Shown: one piece after another, positions 8,459 to 17,030 of the stretch
How the letters are laid out: each line of letters starts with the position of its first letter
Position numbering within the stretch: position 1 is the first letter of the stretch
Assembly (NCBI GenBank): GCA_031552735.1
Contig: JAVBMF010000002.1
Span: 1-64,000, forward strand
Reading direction: 5' to 3'
From: JAVBUY01 sp031552735
Lineage (GTDB): Bacteria; Bacillota; Clostridia; Christensenellales; Aristaeellaceae
Length of the DNA stretch: 64,000 nt
Position numbers and translations under genes: made by a program
Notes under the pieces: model-generated
Told to the model about the DNA's origin: nothing
Databases searched by the model: none
Seen by the model: the letters and a program-made list of their open reading frames with translations, nothing else

Positions 8459-9172
8459 ATGTTTGAGACTCGTATTGATCCTAAATGGCACAAAGCTGCC
8501 GATGCGCGCCGCGCTGTGCGCCGCTATACCGCCGCGCCTACGCCGGAGCAGCTCAAACGTTTGGGCGACTTTTCCCGCCTGATCAGTTATCAGGGCGTGC
8601 GCGTGCTGCTGATGCAAGGCCCGGGGCTGCCCGGCAGCATCTCCGGCACCGACGTATACGCCGCGGTCATCGGCAGCAAAGCCGCGCCCGCCGAGCTGGA
8701 AGGCTACGTTGGCGAAGCGATGGTGCTGGAAGCCACCAGCATGGGGCTGGGCTCCTGCTGGCTGGGCATGTATAACAAGGCGGCGATCAAGGCCGCCATC
8801 AAGCTCGCGCCGGAAGAGAGCATCCACTGCATTCTGGCGCTGGGTCAGTGCGCAGCACAGACCCCGACGCATAAGCGCAAGCCGCTGAGCAAGACCAGCG
8901 GCCTCTCCGATGCCGAGATTGGCGCGCTGCCCGCCTGGCAGCAGTCCGCGCTGCGCTGCGCCGCCATCGCGCCCTCGGCGGTCAATTGGCAACAGTGGAA
9001 GTTTGTCGTCACGCCGAACCAAATCGAGGTCGCGGAGAGCGGCAACATGTTTGGCTATGGCGCGATGGATCGCGGCATCGCGATGCTGCACATCGCGGCC
9101 GGCGCGCTGGCTGTCGGCGTGAAGGGCACCTGGAAGCAGACCGAGAAAGGCTGGGCGTTTAAGGCGCAATAA
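8459..9172 (+). CDS. Nitroreductase-like flavoprotein
   Basis: The protein has 237 residues. It resembles the TM1586-type nitroreductase family: an N-terminal ARRAVRRYT motif, a central SMGLGSCWLGMY segment typical of FMN-binding nitroreductase folds, and a second half (APSAVNWQQWKF) that looks like an internal duplication of the fold. An NAD(P)H-dependent cytoplasmic reductase is likely but the substrate is unknown. The start at 8459 has GGGAGG upstream and a consensus promoter. Confidence 0.8.
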   Translation: MFETRIDPKWHKAADARRAVRRYTAAPTPEQLKRLGDFSRLISYQGVRVLLMQGPGLPGSISGTDVYAAVIGSKAAPAELEGYVGEAMVLEATSMGLGSCWLGMYNKAAIKAAIKLAPEESIHCILALGQCAAQTPTHKRKPLSKTSGLSDAEIGALPAWQQSALRCAAIAPSAVNWQQWKFVVTPNQIEVAESGNMFGYGAMDRGIAMLHIAAGALAVGVKGTWKQTEKGWAFKAQ

Positions 9173-9238
9173 CGCGCCTGCCCTGCGCTTTTGCGCGCAC
9201 CGATACCCGCACGCTTGCGCCTGATTGGAGGCACCATC

Positions 9239-10228
9239 ATGCAGCCCCAGGAAGCACCCCTGCGCACGCCTCCACCGGTCGCTGACACGCAACCTCAGGT
9301 TGCCATCATCGTACCGGTGTACAATGTCGCGCCCTATCTGTCCCGTTGTATTGAGTCGCTGGTCGCGCAGAGCATCCCGGTGCAGATTGTGCTGGTGGAC
9401 GACGGCGCGACCGACGCGTCCGGCGCGATCGCGGATTGGTACGCGCAGCGGCACGCCAATATTCAGGTCGTCCATCAGCAAAACAAGGGCCCGGGCGCCG
9501 CGCGCAATGCTGGGCTGGCGGCCTCTACCGCGCCGTTTGTCACCTTTGTGGACAGCGACGACTATGTAGCGACCGACTTTGTCGAGCGCATGTTGACCGG
9601 CATCCGCCGCTCGCAGGCGGATATCGCGATCTGCACCTATACCACCATCACGCGTCTGGGTTTTCATTTCCGGCCCATCATGCACAAGCTGCTGCCGCCC
9701 ACACTGACCGGCGCGAAGGCGCTGCGCTTAATCCTGCGCGATACATCCATCCAGAACTACTGCTGGAACAAGCTGTTTCGGCGCACGCTGTTTACGGACC
9801 AGCACATCGCCTTCCCCCACATTTGTTATGAGGACATCGCGACCATGCCGCGCCTGTTCTCCCGCGCGCGCCGCGTCGCGGTGGTGCAGGACGCGCTGTA
9901 CTTTTACTGCCGCCGTCCGGGCAGCCTGCTGGCCATCTATACGCCGGAGCGCATCACTGATGGCTTTACCGCGCTGGCGATGGTGCGCGATTTTTTGATC
10001 GACTCGCAGCAGTATCGCAAATTCCGCTGGGCGTTCCAGTTCCTCATTCACAAGTTCGCGATCTACATCGCGGCCGACACCATTCGCCTGTACTTTAAGC
10101 GGCAATGGCCGGGCGCGGCCAGGGCTGCCTGGGCTGCCTATCTGCACACGCTGGATCTGGCGACCAATGATGTGATCGCCATTCATCAAGGCATGGGCGT
10201 GCAGGCGGCGGACATGCTGCAAAAGTAA
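9239..10228 (+). CDS. Family 2 glycosyltransferase
   Basis: The protein has 329 residues from the ATG at 9239, which has TGGAGG eight bases before it; the open frame extends upstream to 9191 without a ribosome site. The GT-A fold is clear: IIVPVYNVAPYL at the N-terminus, LVDDGATDASG, the PGAARNAGL segment, and the metal-binding DSDDY motif. No transmembrane segment is obvious. It probably transfers a sugar onto a cell-envelope or exopolysaccharide precursor; donor and acceptor are unknown. Confidence 0.92.
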   Translation: MQPQEAPLRTPPPVADTQPQVAIIVPVYNVAPYLSRCIESLVAQSIPVQIVLVDDGATDASGAIADWYAQRHANIQVVHQQNKGPGAARNAGLAASTAPFVTFVDSDDYVATDFVERMLTGIRRSQADIAICTYTTITRLGFHFRPIMHKLLPPTLTGAKALRLILRDTSIQNYCWNKLFRRTLFTDQHIAFPHICYEDIATMPRLFSRARRVAVVQDALYFYCRRPGSLLAIYTPERITDGFTALAMVRDFLIDSQQYRKFRWAFQFLIHKFAIYIAADTIRLYFKRQWPGAARAAWAAYLHTLDLATNDVIAIHQGMGVQAADMLQK

Positions 10229-10245
10229 ACCGTATAGCAAAAGTC

Positions 10246-10460
10246 AGGCTGTCTAGAAAGCCCCTATTGCAAGGAGGCCACAAGCGAGGGGCGGAGCCGT
10301 ATCGTGTCATACGGCGGGCGTAGCACCGTCGCGCCTGTGGCGCGAAAAGACGGTGCGAAAGCCCAATGAGCCAACGAGCTTGCGCAGCAAGCGACTATGG
10401 CGAATTGAGGCCAAGCCGAGCGCTGTGCCAACACAGCAAGAGGGGTTTTATCGACAGCCT
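10246..10460. mobile_element. MITE-like intergenic element 2
   Basis: The 215-bp element is bounded by imperfect inverted repeats: AGGCTGTCTAGAAAGCCCCT on the left and, read inward, AGGCTGTCGATAAAACCCCT on the right (16 of 20 match). It has a central GTATCGTGTCATAC palindrome and a second GCGCCTGTGGCGC hairpin. It has no coding potential. It resembles the element at 16883-17030 in its central palindrome. Confidence 0.6.
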
Positions 10461-10462
10461 AA

Positions 10463-10492
10463 AAGGCCGGGGATGCTTTCCCCGGCCTTATT
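10463..10492. terminator. Bidirectional terminator hairpin
   Basis: Perfect 11-bp stem AAGGCCGGGGA / TCCCCGGCCTT with a short loop between two convergent genes, followed by ATTTGTTT on the plus strand and preceded by AA-rich sequence that would serve the minus strand. Confidence 0.75.
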
Positions 10493-10495
10493 TGT

Positions 10496-10855
10496 TTATC
10501 GCACCCGCCAGAGCCCTTCCACATTGCCGTAGATGATGTCGCCGCGATCCTTGGTGGAGATCACCACATCATACTCGCTGGCACCCCAACTGATGCCCAA
10601 CACCTTGTCGGACGGGTACATGTCGGTGCACTGGAACAGCACGGCCTTGTCCTGCGGGCTGACGACGGCAAACGTCGCGTTCTTGCCCATGCGCTGCGCT
10701 TGCAGCAGGTACTGCCCGTCATAGGACGCGACCGGCGCGCCGTTGACCGCATAGAGTACTTTGCCGGAGAAAGAAGGGGCGAAGAACATGCACGCCACGA
10801 TCAGCAAACCCACCACCAGCGCCATACAAATGATTAACAGGACGCCCTTGCGCAT
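10496..10855 (-). CDS. Small membrane-anchored extracytoplasmic protein
   Basis: The protein has 119 residues from the ATG at 10855, which follows GGAGGTG; the longer open frame to 10900 adds an unlikely N-terminus. There is one transmembrane segment (about 5-25), then a roughly 90-residue domain with regular hydrophobic strands (KVLYAVNGAPV, GQYLLQA, FAVVSPQDKAVLFQC, YDVVISTKDRGDIIYG). I do not recognise the family. Confidence 0.7.
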   Translation of the reverse strand: MRKGVLLIICMALVVGLLIVACMFFAPSFSGKVLYAVNGAPVASYDGQYLLQAQRMGKNATFAVVSPQDKAVLFQCTDMYPSDKVLGISWGASEYDVVISTKDRGDIIYGNVEGLWRVR

Positions 10856-10999
10856 ATGCGCACCTCCGCAATAAAGAAATAGTCCGAAAAAATACCGCAT
10901 AGGAAGGCGGGCAGGGTGTCCTGCCCGCCCAGACTGTCAACAAACGCCCATCTGCTTCGTCAGCGCTGCGTTTGACATTGTGCCTATCCTGTCCGCTGC

Positions 11000-12142
11000 T
11001 TAGCCCGGCGCAACCGCGCCGCCCGCCGGTTGCTGCGGCTGCTGCACAACCGGCTGCTGCACCTGCGAACTCTCATCAACCGGGATGGCATACAGCTTCT
11101 CCAGCGTCTTGGGGCCCGCGTCGCCGTCGTTGTCCAAGCCCGCTTTTTTCTGGAAGTTGCGCACCGCTTCGGAGGTAGCCGGGCCATACTCGCCGTCTGG
11201 TGGCTCGCTTAGATAGCCCAGCTTGACCAGCTGCATTTGCAGCTTCATCACTTCATCGCCCTTGTCGCCCTTGCGCAGTGTCATCGTCAGGTTCGGGCCG
11301 GTTGTCGGGCCGGGCGTCGGCTGCACATACAGGTCCACCTCGGGTTCATCCTCTATCGGTTCTTGGGTCATTTGCGATTCCCAGTTAAACACCGTAAAGG
11401 TCGGCTCGGGCACGATGGTCGCCTTGGGCGCTCCGCCGCCGCCGCCAATGCCAAACAGATTGACAAGCAGTACCACGATCAGCGCCAGCAGGATCAGTCC
11501 GGCAATGCCAAAGAATATCTTGCCACGCTGGGTGATGCCGTCAAAGAAGCTCTCTTTGAACCCGCCCTGTTCCTGATAGGGATCGTCCATCGGGCGCATG
11601 CGCGCCGTGCCATAGACCGGCGGCTGCTGTTGCGGCGGGTACCCGTCCTGCGCGCCATATCCCTGCTGGGCATAGCCTTGCTGGCCATAGCTCTGTTGAT
11701 CAAAGCCTTGCTGGCCATACCCCTGCTGGCCATAGCCCTGCGGGTCATAGCCTTGCTGACCATAGCCCTGCGGGTCGCTATAGGACTGCTGATACCCAGG
11801 CTGGGTGTAATCCTGCGTGCCAAAGGGCGGCTGCTCCGCGCCGCGCTGGGTGTTAAACGGGCCGGTCTGATAGCCTGGCTCGGCCACCGGCTGCGTCCGC
11901 TGCGTGCCAAACGGGCCAGTCTGAAAACCGGGGTCCTGCACGGGCTGATTGCGCTGCGTGGAAAACGGGCGCGGCTCCTGCTGGGCGCGCATGCGCTGCG
12001 TAGCCGACATGCCCTCGTCCACCGGGCGCATCTTCTGGGTGCTGGAAAACGGCTTATGCGCACGTAACGTCAGATCCGCGGCGCAAGCTGGGCAATAATT
12101 TGAACCATCGGGGATGCTTTGGTGACAAGCGGGGCAAATCAT
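11000..12142 (-). CDS. Zinc-ribbon, Q/G/Y-rich, peptidoglycan-binding membrane protein
   Basis: The protein has 380 residues from the ATG at 12142 (GGAGGGAGGACAA upstream). A zinc ribbon (ICPACH...YCPAC, residues 1-25) comes first. A long low-complexity region follows, first with repeated FSTQR/FGTQR/FNTQR units, then about ten QQGYG-like pentamers. One transmembrane segment lies near residue 215, followed by a proline/threonine linker and a PG_binding_1 domain (LRKGDKGDEVMKLQMQLVKLGYL). The C-terminus is glutamine/proline rich. The predicted layout is a cytoplasmic N-terminus and an outside wall-binding domain. Function is unknown. Confidence 0.8.
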   Translation of the reverse strand: MICPACHQSIPDGSNYCPACAADLTLRAHKPFSSTQKMRPVDEGMSATQRMRAQQEPRPFSTQRNQPVQDPGFQTGPFGTQRTQPVAEPGYQTGPFNTQRGAEQPPFGTQDYTQPGYQQSYSDPQGYGQQGYDPQGYGQQGYGQQGFDQQSYGQQGYAQQGYGAQDGYPPQQQPPVYGTARMRPMDDPYQEQGGFKESFFDGITQRGKIFFGIAGLILLALIVVLLVNLFGIGGGGGAPKATIVPEPTFTVFNWESQMTQEPIEDEPEVDLYVQPTPGPTTGPNLTMTLRKGDKGDEVMKLQMQLVKLGYLSEPPDGEYGPATSEAVRNFQKKAGLDNDGDAGPKTLEKLYAIPVDESSQVQQPVVQQPQQPAGGAVAPG

Positions 12143-12187
12143 GCGTTGTCCTCCCTCCGGGACCGGCATAGGCTATCGCCGTGCCGG

Positions 12188-13159
12188 TCAATCCTTCTTT
12201 TGCAGTAACCGCTGCGCCACGCGATAGCGCGGACGCTGCTTGGACTGGATGTACGTTTTGCCGATATACGTGCCCAGGATGCCCATCGCGCACAGCAGGA
12301 TGCCGGTCATGAGCAACAGCACGATGATCACCGCGGTCGTGCCCGCAACCGCGCGGCCACAGATCGCCATGATCAGCGCGATCAGCCCCCACAGCCCCGC
12401 CAGCGCGGTCAGCGCCATGCCGCCCGTGCCGATCAGCCGGATGGGCATGTCCGAGCAGGAGGTGATGCCGTCCACTGCGAAGGCCAGCATCTTCTTCAGC
12501 GGGTACTTGCTCTCCCCGGCAAACCGCTCGTGCCGGTCATAATACACCACGTCGGTCTTGTAGCCCAGCATGGGCACCAGACCGCGCAGGAAGAGGTTGG
12601 TTTCGCCGTATTCGCTGAACGCATCCAGCGCCAGCGCGCCCATCAGGCGATAGTCGGCATGGTCGTAGACGGTCTTGACGCCCATCATCTTCATCAGCGT
12701 ATAAAAGCCGCGTGCGGTGGTGCGCTTGAAGAAGGTGTCCGTGGTGCGCGCCTTGCGCACGCCATAGACGATTTCGGCGCCATCGATGTATTTTTTCACC
12801 ATTTCTGGAATTGCATGCACGTCATCCTGCAAATCCGCGTCAATAGAGATCGCGGCGTCACAGTGCCCGCGCGCCTGCATCAGCCCGGCCATCACCGCGT
12901 TCTGGTGCCCGCGGTTGGCGGCAAAGGAAATGCCGGTGAAGGTGCGCGGGTCCTCCCGATGCAGCGCCTCGATCTGCTGCCAGGTCGTATCACGGCTGCC
13001 GTCGTTGACAAACAAAATAGAGCTGTCGTCCGACACCAGTTGGCTGCGCTTCATGTCCTCTAGCACGCCTTTGAGCTGCTTGGACGTTTCAGACAGCACT
13101 TCTTGTTCATTATAGCAGGGAACAACAATGACCACATTGGGACGCTTTCCCTCCGCCAT
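12188..13159 (-). CDS. GtrB/DPM1-like membrane glycosyltransferase
   Basis: The protein has 323 residues. The GT2 domain shows VVIVVPCYNEQEVL, LFVNDGSRDTTW and the metal-binding SIDADLQDD motif, with a typical GxSKYPLKKMLAFAVDG segment. Two transmembrane helices follow at about 233-258 and 268-295. Such proteins move a sugar from a nucleotide onto polyprenyl phosphate at the inner face of the membrane. The GGAGGGC ribosome site lies just upstream. It lies 45 bp before the peptidoglycan-binding protein on the same strand, which suggests one transcript. Confidence 0.9.
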   Translation of the reverse strand: MAEGKRPNVVIVVPCYNEQEVLSETSKQLKGVLEDMKRSQLVSDDSSILFVNDGSRDTTWQQIEALHREDPRTFTGISFAANRGHQNAVMAGLMQARGHCDAAISIDADLQDDVHAIPEMVKKYIDGAEIVYGVRKARTTDTFFKRTTARGFYTLMKMMGVKTVYDHADYRLMGALALDAFSEYGETNLFLRGLVPMLGYKTDVVYYDRHERFAGESKYPLKKMLAFAVDGITSCSDMPIRLIGTGGMALTALAGLWGLIALIMAICGRAVAGTTAVIIVLLLMTGILLCAMGILGTYIGKTYIQSKQRPRYRVAQRLLQKKD

Positions 13160-13250
13160 GTGGGCCCTCCTTTGCGTCGCCAGCTTGTCCGAAAAAGGAC
13201 AGATTGCCAGCCTTATCCCTGATTATACCACCATTTGTCCAAAAATACTA

Positions 13251-13414
13251 GGGCAATACCGTACAAAGGAGTACCGCTGACATCGCGCGAGATTTTTGTG
13301 CCGCTCCAGAAGCCTGTAGGAAGCCGTAGCAGCGCTACGGCGACCGAAAGAGCGCCACAGAGCAGCGCGGAAATATCCGCGAGAGCAGTGCGCACGATTT
13401 GTGCGGTATTGCCC
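13251..13414. mobile_element. MITE-like element 3 with TA duplication
   Basis: The 164-bp element has near-perfect inverted ends (GGGCAATACCGTACAAA left, GGGCAATACCGCACAAA read inward from the right) and TA on both sides (13249-13250 and 13415-13416), as expected for mariner/IS630-type insertion. The interior contains GTAGCAGCGCTAC and matches element 1 in part. The right TA plus the first G of the element form the TAG stop codon of the minus-strand permease gene. Confidence 0.75.
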
Positions 13415-14592
13415 TATCTGTTGGCTTTTTTGCGCCGCTTGGCAAACAGTTGCGCCAGTCCGGCCAGGATCACGATGCAGGCGATGTTGCACAGCCCGCC
13501 AAAGTAGATCAGCCGGATCACCGGACGCGTGCGCAGGATCATGACCGCCGCCTCGCTCTGGCGCAAGTTCCAGAACGTCTCGCTGATAGACTTGGGATCG
13601 ACCAAGATGGCGGGAACGTACTCCGGAAAGGCGTACACCGGCGCCAACGCTTGCTGCGCCAGCAATGCAATGCCCGCCACCATCGCCGCCAGCCACAGGA
13701 TCAGCCCCACGATGCGCACCAGCATGTATGGCAAAATGCGCCCCATGTATTCATTTACCAGCCGCTGACGCACGGTTTGCTCCAGGCGAATCACGCTGCG
13801 GACAAACAGCGAAATCAGCGTGCCAATCACCGCCAAGCCAAGCCCGCACAGCAGCAATCGTGCCCAGATGGTCGCCGCAATTTTCTCGCGCCTGAGGTCG
13901 TAGTGCGTGCCGCCCGGCTTGACGCGGTCGGCTACCTCGACAAAGGTGGGCATGGTGCCGCCGCCGCTGACCGGTTGGGCGGTCAGCCGCAGCGCCTCAA
14001 GCTGGATGGCGGTGTTCTTGGCCACCGCTTCCAGCGGCAGGTAGAGCGTGGTCTTGTTGTCGTCGCCCACCCTGCGCTGGTGTTGGAGCACGCCGACAAT
14101 GCGGAATGTCTGACCGCCGACCTTGACCTCGCGATCCACCACGTCGGCCATCTGGAACAGCGCGATCGCCAACTGTTCGTCGATCATGGCCACCGGTTGC
14201 CCCAGGTCAAGCTCCTCCGGCGCGATCAGGCGGCCAAAGCGCGGCAGCAATGGAAATACCGACGTGTAGCGCGCGTCGATGGCGATCAGCCCCGGCGCGG
14301 CCGACGCGTTGGCGGCGGTGACGCTGACGCTGCGCATCGTGCCCGCCAGCGTAAACGCCCCGCTGACGGTCAGCAGGTTCTCATACTCGCTGTCCAGCGT
14401 GTCGATGCGGGTTTTCAGTTGCGATTTGGACAGCTCGCCGGTTTCGGACTGCTTGAGCTCGCTTTCCGGATCGGCGGTCACGATATACTGCATATCGGCG
14501 GGCACGCGCGCGATCTCCAGCACGCTGTAGCCCATCAGCAGGATGCCGACCAGCAGGGTGAACACCGCCAGTTTTGCGTGTTTGATGCTCAT
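13414..14592 (-). CDS. MacB/FtsX-type transporter permease subunit
   Basis: The protein has 392 residues with the MacB topology: one N-terminal transmembrane helix (9-26), a large extracytoplasmic domain (about 30-240) with MacB periplasmic-core features (IDEQLAIALFQMADVVDREVKVGGQTFRIVGVL), then three helices (245-268, 288-315, 361-384). It starts 3 bp after the adaptor gene, so the two form an export or sensing pair. No ATPase gene is next to them in the window. Its stop codon TAG is completed by the end of a MITE-like element, so the original C-terminus may have been longer. Confidence 0.75.
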   Translation of the reverse strand: MSIKHAKLAVFTLLVGILLMGYSVLEIARVPADMQYIVTADPESELKQSETGELSKSQLKTRIDTLDSEYENLLTVSGAFTLAGTMRSVSVTAANASAAPGLIAIDARYTSVFPLLPRFGRLIAPEELDLGQPVAMIDEQLAIALFQMADVVDREVKVGGQTFRIVGVLQHQRRVGDDNKTTLYLPLEAVAKNTAIQLEALRLTAQPVSGGGTMPTFVEVADRVKPGGTHYDLRREKIAATIWARLLLCGLGLAVIGTLISLFVRSVIRLEQTVRQRLVNEYMGRILPYMLVRIVGLILWLAAMVAGIALLAQQALAPVYAFPEYVPAILVDPKSISETFWNLRQSEAAVMILRTRPVIRLIYFGGLCNIACIVILAGLAQLFAKRRKKANR

Positions 14593-14595
14593 CGG

Positions 14596-15951
14596 CTACT
14601 CCACATACGACATGACTTTGCTGTTGTCGGTGATGGCACGATCCTCCTGATAGATCACGCGCTGGCTGCGCAGGTCCTCGCGCACCGAAATCTCCTTGTC
14701 GCCGCGATCCACCACGGTGACCGCCATCTTGCGCGCGACCATGCTCGATCCCCACATGCCGTCGTAGGACTCCTCGGCGACATAGATATACGCGCTCTTC
14801 TCGTCGCCCTCAAAGCGCACCACCGACGCGGGCAGGATGGTGGTATTCTCCTTGGCCTTGTAGGTGATGCCCACCTGGGTGGTGTTGCCCAGCAGCGCGC
14901 GGATGCCGCCGAGCTTAGAAATGCCGTCATCGGACAGCTCGATATGCAGGAACTTTTTGTCCAGCCCTTCGCGCACGATGGCGATGACGCTGCTTCGGAT
15001 ATCGCCGTATTCGCCCTTGATATCGGCGCGCATGCCCTCGGCATACTCGCGCTTGATGCCGCTGACGTCCACGCGCAGCACCGGCTGCGTATCGGCGGCG
15101 TTGAGCACATACGCCGGGCCATCGCCGCCGTAGGGCTTGCCTTCCTCCAGATTCAGCTCGATAATATATCCGGCGTGCTCGGCGCGGATGGTGGTCAGCG
15201 CCTCGCCGGTAGACACGAGCTGCACCAGCGCGTTCTGCGCCTTGTCCATGGCCTTTTGCAGCTGTCCGCGCGTGATCAGGAAGTCATAGACCTCCTTCTT
15301 GGTCTTGCTGGTGGTATAGGTCGCCAGAAACGCCTCGTTGGCCTGTGTGGCGGCGGACTGCGCGGCCAGCACATCCTCCATCATCTGCGTCAAGTTGGGG
15401 TCGTTCTTTTCCTGGATTAGCACCGCCCACTTCGCCGGGTCCTCGGGCAGCACCAGCGCCTGTTTGGCGGCGGCGGCCAGCAGATCGGACTGCGCCTTGG
15501 CCAGCGTCGTGCTGGTCTGGTTCACTTTGTTATAGGCTTCGTTCTTGTCGCTGCTGGTCTGGTCGATCAGCTTGATATTGGCGGTTTCGTTGGTCATGTA
15601 GTCCTCGCGCGCCTTGACCAGCGCGTCGCTGGCCGCGTCCACCTCTTTGGAAAACTGATCGGACAGGCGCGTGGTGCAGATGGTGTCGCCCTCGGCCACC
15701 AGATCGCCGACGCGCACATACATCTTGTCCACGGTCACCGGCGTCTTGCTGGCCGCTTCCAGCGTGATCTTGTCGGTCTTGGCGAAGTACAACTCGCTGG
15801 ACAGCGACACCTTCTCCTCGAACTTCTTGTGCGCAATCTGCGCGAATTTCACTTTGGGCGTTGTGATGGTCACAATGGTCTGCGCGAAAAACATGCTCAG
15901 CGCCACCACAATGGCCAGCACGATGCCCGCGCGGATAGCCAGCTTCTTCAT
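14596..15951 (-). CDS. HlyD/MacA-like efflux adaptor
   Basis: The start chosen is the ATG at 15951, eight bases after AAGGAG; a GTG at 15960 in the same frame lies within the ribosome-site region. The protein has 451 residues: an N-terminal membrane anchor (about 7-28), a lipoyl-like half motif (VDKMYVRVGDLVAEGD), a long charged coiled-coil (about 100-240), the returning half (IRAEHAGYIIELNLEEGKPY) and a beta-barrel C-terminal part. It is the extracytoplasmic partner of the MacB-type permease encoded 3 bp downstream. Cargo is unknown. Confidence 0.82.
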   Translation of the reverse strand: MKKLAIRAGIVLAIVVALSMFFAQTIVTITTPKVKFAQIAHKKFEEKVSLSSELYFAKTDKITLEAASKTPVTVDKMYVRVGDLVAEGDTICTTRLSDQFSKEVDAASDALVKAREDYMTNETANIKLIDQTSSDKNEAYNKVNQTSTTLAKAQSDLLAAAAKQALVLPEDPAKWAVLIQEKNDPNLTQMMEDVLAAQSAATQANEAFLATYTTSKTKKEVYDFLITRGQLQKAMDKAQNALVQLVSTGEALTTIRAEHAGYIIELNLEEGKPYGGDGPAYVLNAADTQPVLRVDVSGIKREYAEGMRADIKGEYGDIRSSVIAIVREGLDKKFLHIELSDDGISKLGGIRALLGNTTQVGITYKAKENTTILPASVVRFEGDEKSAYIYVAEESYDGMWGSSMVARKMAVTVVDRGDKEISVREDLRSQRVIYQEDRAITDNSKVMSYVE

Positions 15952-15978
15952 CGGGTTCACTCCTTACACAAATGCGCG

Positions 15979-16851
15979 CTATTTCAGGTCGGACAATTGC
16001 ACGCCCAGCAGAATATCCTCTTGGAAGTAGAAGTAAATGATCAGCATCGGCAGAATGTACAGCGCCGCGCCCGCAAAGGCGATCTCCGCCTTGCTCTCGG
16101 ACAGCACATTGAACATCACCGACAGCGGACGGTCCATCTCATTGGGCAGGTAGACCAGCGGCTGCTCGGCCATGTTCCAGCAGTCCGCAAACGACAGCGC
16201 CAGCGCCGCGCCCAGTACCGGGCGGCACACCGGAAGCAGCACATGGAAGTAGCTGCGCACCGGCCCCGCGCCGTCCATCATGCCCGCCTCGAACATCTCG
16301 CCCGGGACGGACACCATGAACTGACGCAGCAGAAAGATATAGAACGGCGCAAACCACATCGGCAGAATCACCGCCCAACGCGTGCCCATCAGCCCCAGAA
16401 ATTGCAGCGTCAGCACATTGGGTACCTGCGTCACCTGAAAGGGCATCAGCATCAGCGCCAGCACCACAAAGAACAGCGGTTCCCTGCCGCGAAAGGCAAA
16501 TCGCGACAGCGCGTAGGCCATCATCGGGATGAACACCGCCTGCCCGAGCAGGATGGTCACCGTGTAAAAGACCGAATTGAGGAACAGCTTGAGGTAGATC
16601 GGGTCCTCGATGAGGATGGTGTAGTATTGCAGCAAGGAAAATAGCTTGGGCGAAACAAGGATCGGCAGCCAGCTCTGGTCAAACTGCCCGCGCAGCGCCA
16701 GATAGGCTTTCATCTCGGACTTGGGAAAAAACGAATAAAAGAACGTAAAGACAATCGGCAGCAGCAACAGCGCCATCAGCAGGATCAGAAACGCGTGCGA
16801 AAGCAGGTGGTAATGCCTGCGCTTGTGCAGGTACATGCTGGGGTTGGCCAT
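15979..16851 (-). CDS. Sugar-type ABC transporter permease (MalG-like)
   Basis: The protein has 290 residues with about six transmembrane helices. The ATPase-contact (EAA) loop is seen as EAGMMDGAGPVRSYFHVLLPVCRPVLG, near the expected place two thirds along. AAAGGAGG precedes the start. With the MalF-like gene upstream and two binding proteins further upstream, it forms a carbohydrate-uptake (CUT1-type) importer. No ATPase gene is present here, as is common in Clostridia where one MsmK-type ATPase serves several importers. Confidence 0.9.
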   Translation of the reverse strand: MANPSMYLHKRRHYHLLSHAFLILLMALLLLPIVFTFFYSFFPKSEMKAYLALRGQFDQSWLPILVSPKLFSLLQYYTILIEDPIYLKLFLNSVFYTVTILLGQAVFIPMMAYALSRFAFRGREPLFFVVLALMLMPFQVTQVPNVLTLQFLGLMGTRWAVILPMWFAPFYIFLLRQFMVSVPGEMFEAGMMDGAGPVRSYFHVLLPVCRPVLGAALALSFADCWNMAEQPLVYLPNEMDRPLSVMFNVLSESKAEIAFAGAALYILPMLIIYFYFQEDILLGVQLSDLK

Positions 16852-16882
16852 GCGCGCGCCTCCTTTCCGTGCAGATGGTTTT

Positions 16883-17030
16883 GGGCGATGATCGGCGGCC
16901 GATCCGCTCGGCTGCCCAGCATTGCCCGGATGCTAGGAGCCGCAAGGCGGGTGATCGAGGCGTATCGTGCATACGCCGAGGAATCCGCTGCCGCGGCGAC
17001 ACCGCAGATGGGCGATGATCGGCAGCCGAT
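16883..17030. mobile_element. MITE-like intergenic element 4
   Basis: The 148-bp segment between the two permease genes is bounded by near-identical 21-bp ends built on the palindromes GATCGGCGGCCGATC and GATCGGCAGCCGATC, with a central GAGGCGTATCGTGCATACGCC hairpin. It reaches the stop codon of the MalF-like gene. It has no coding capacity. Confidence 0.5.
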
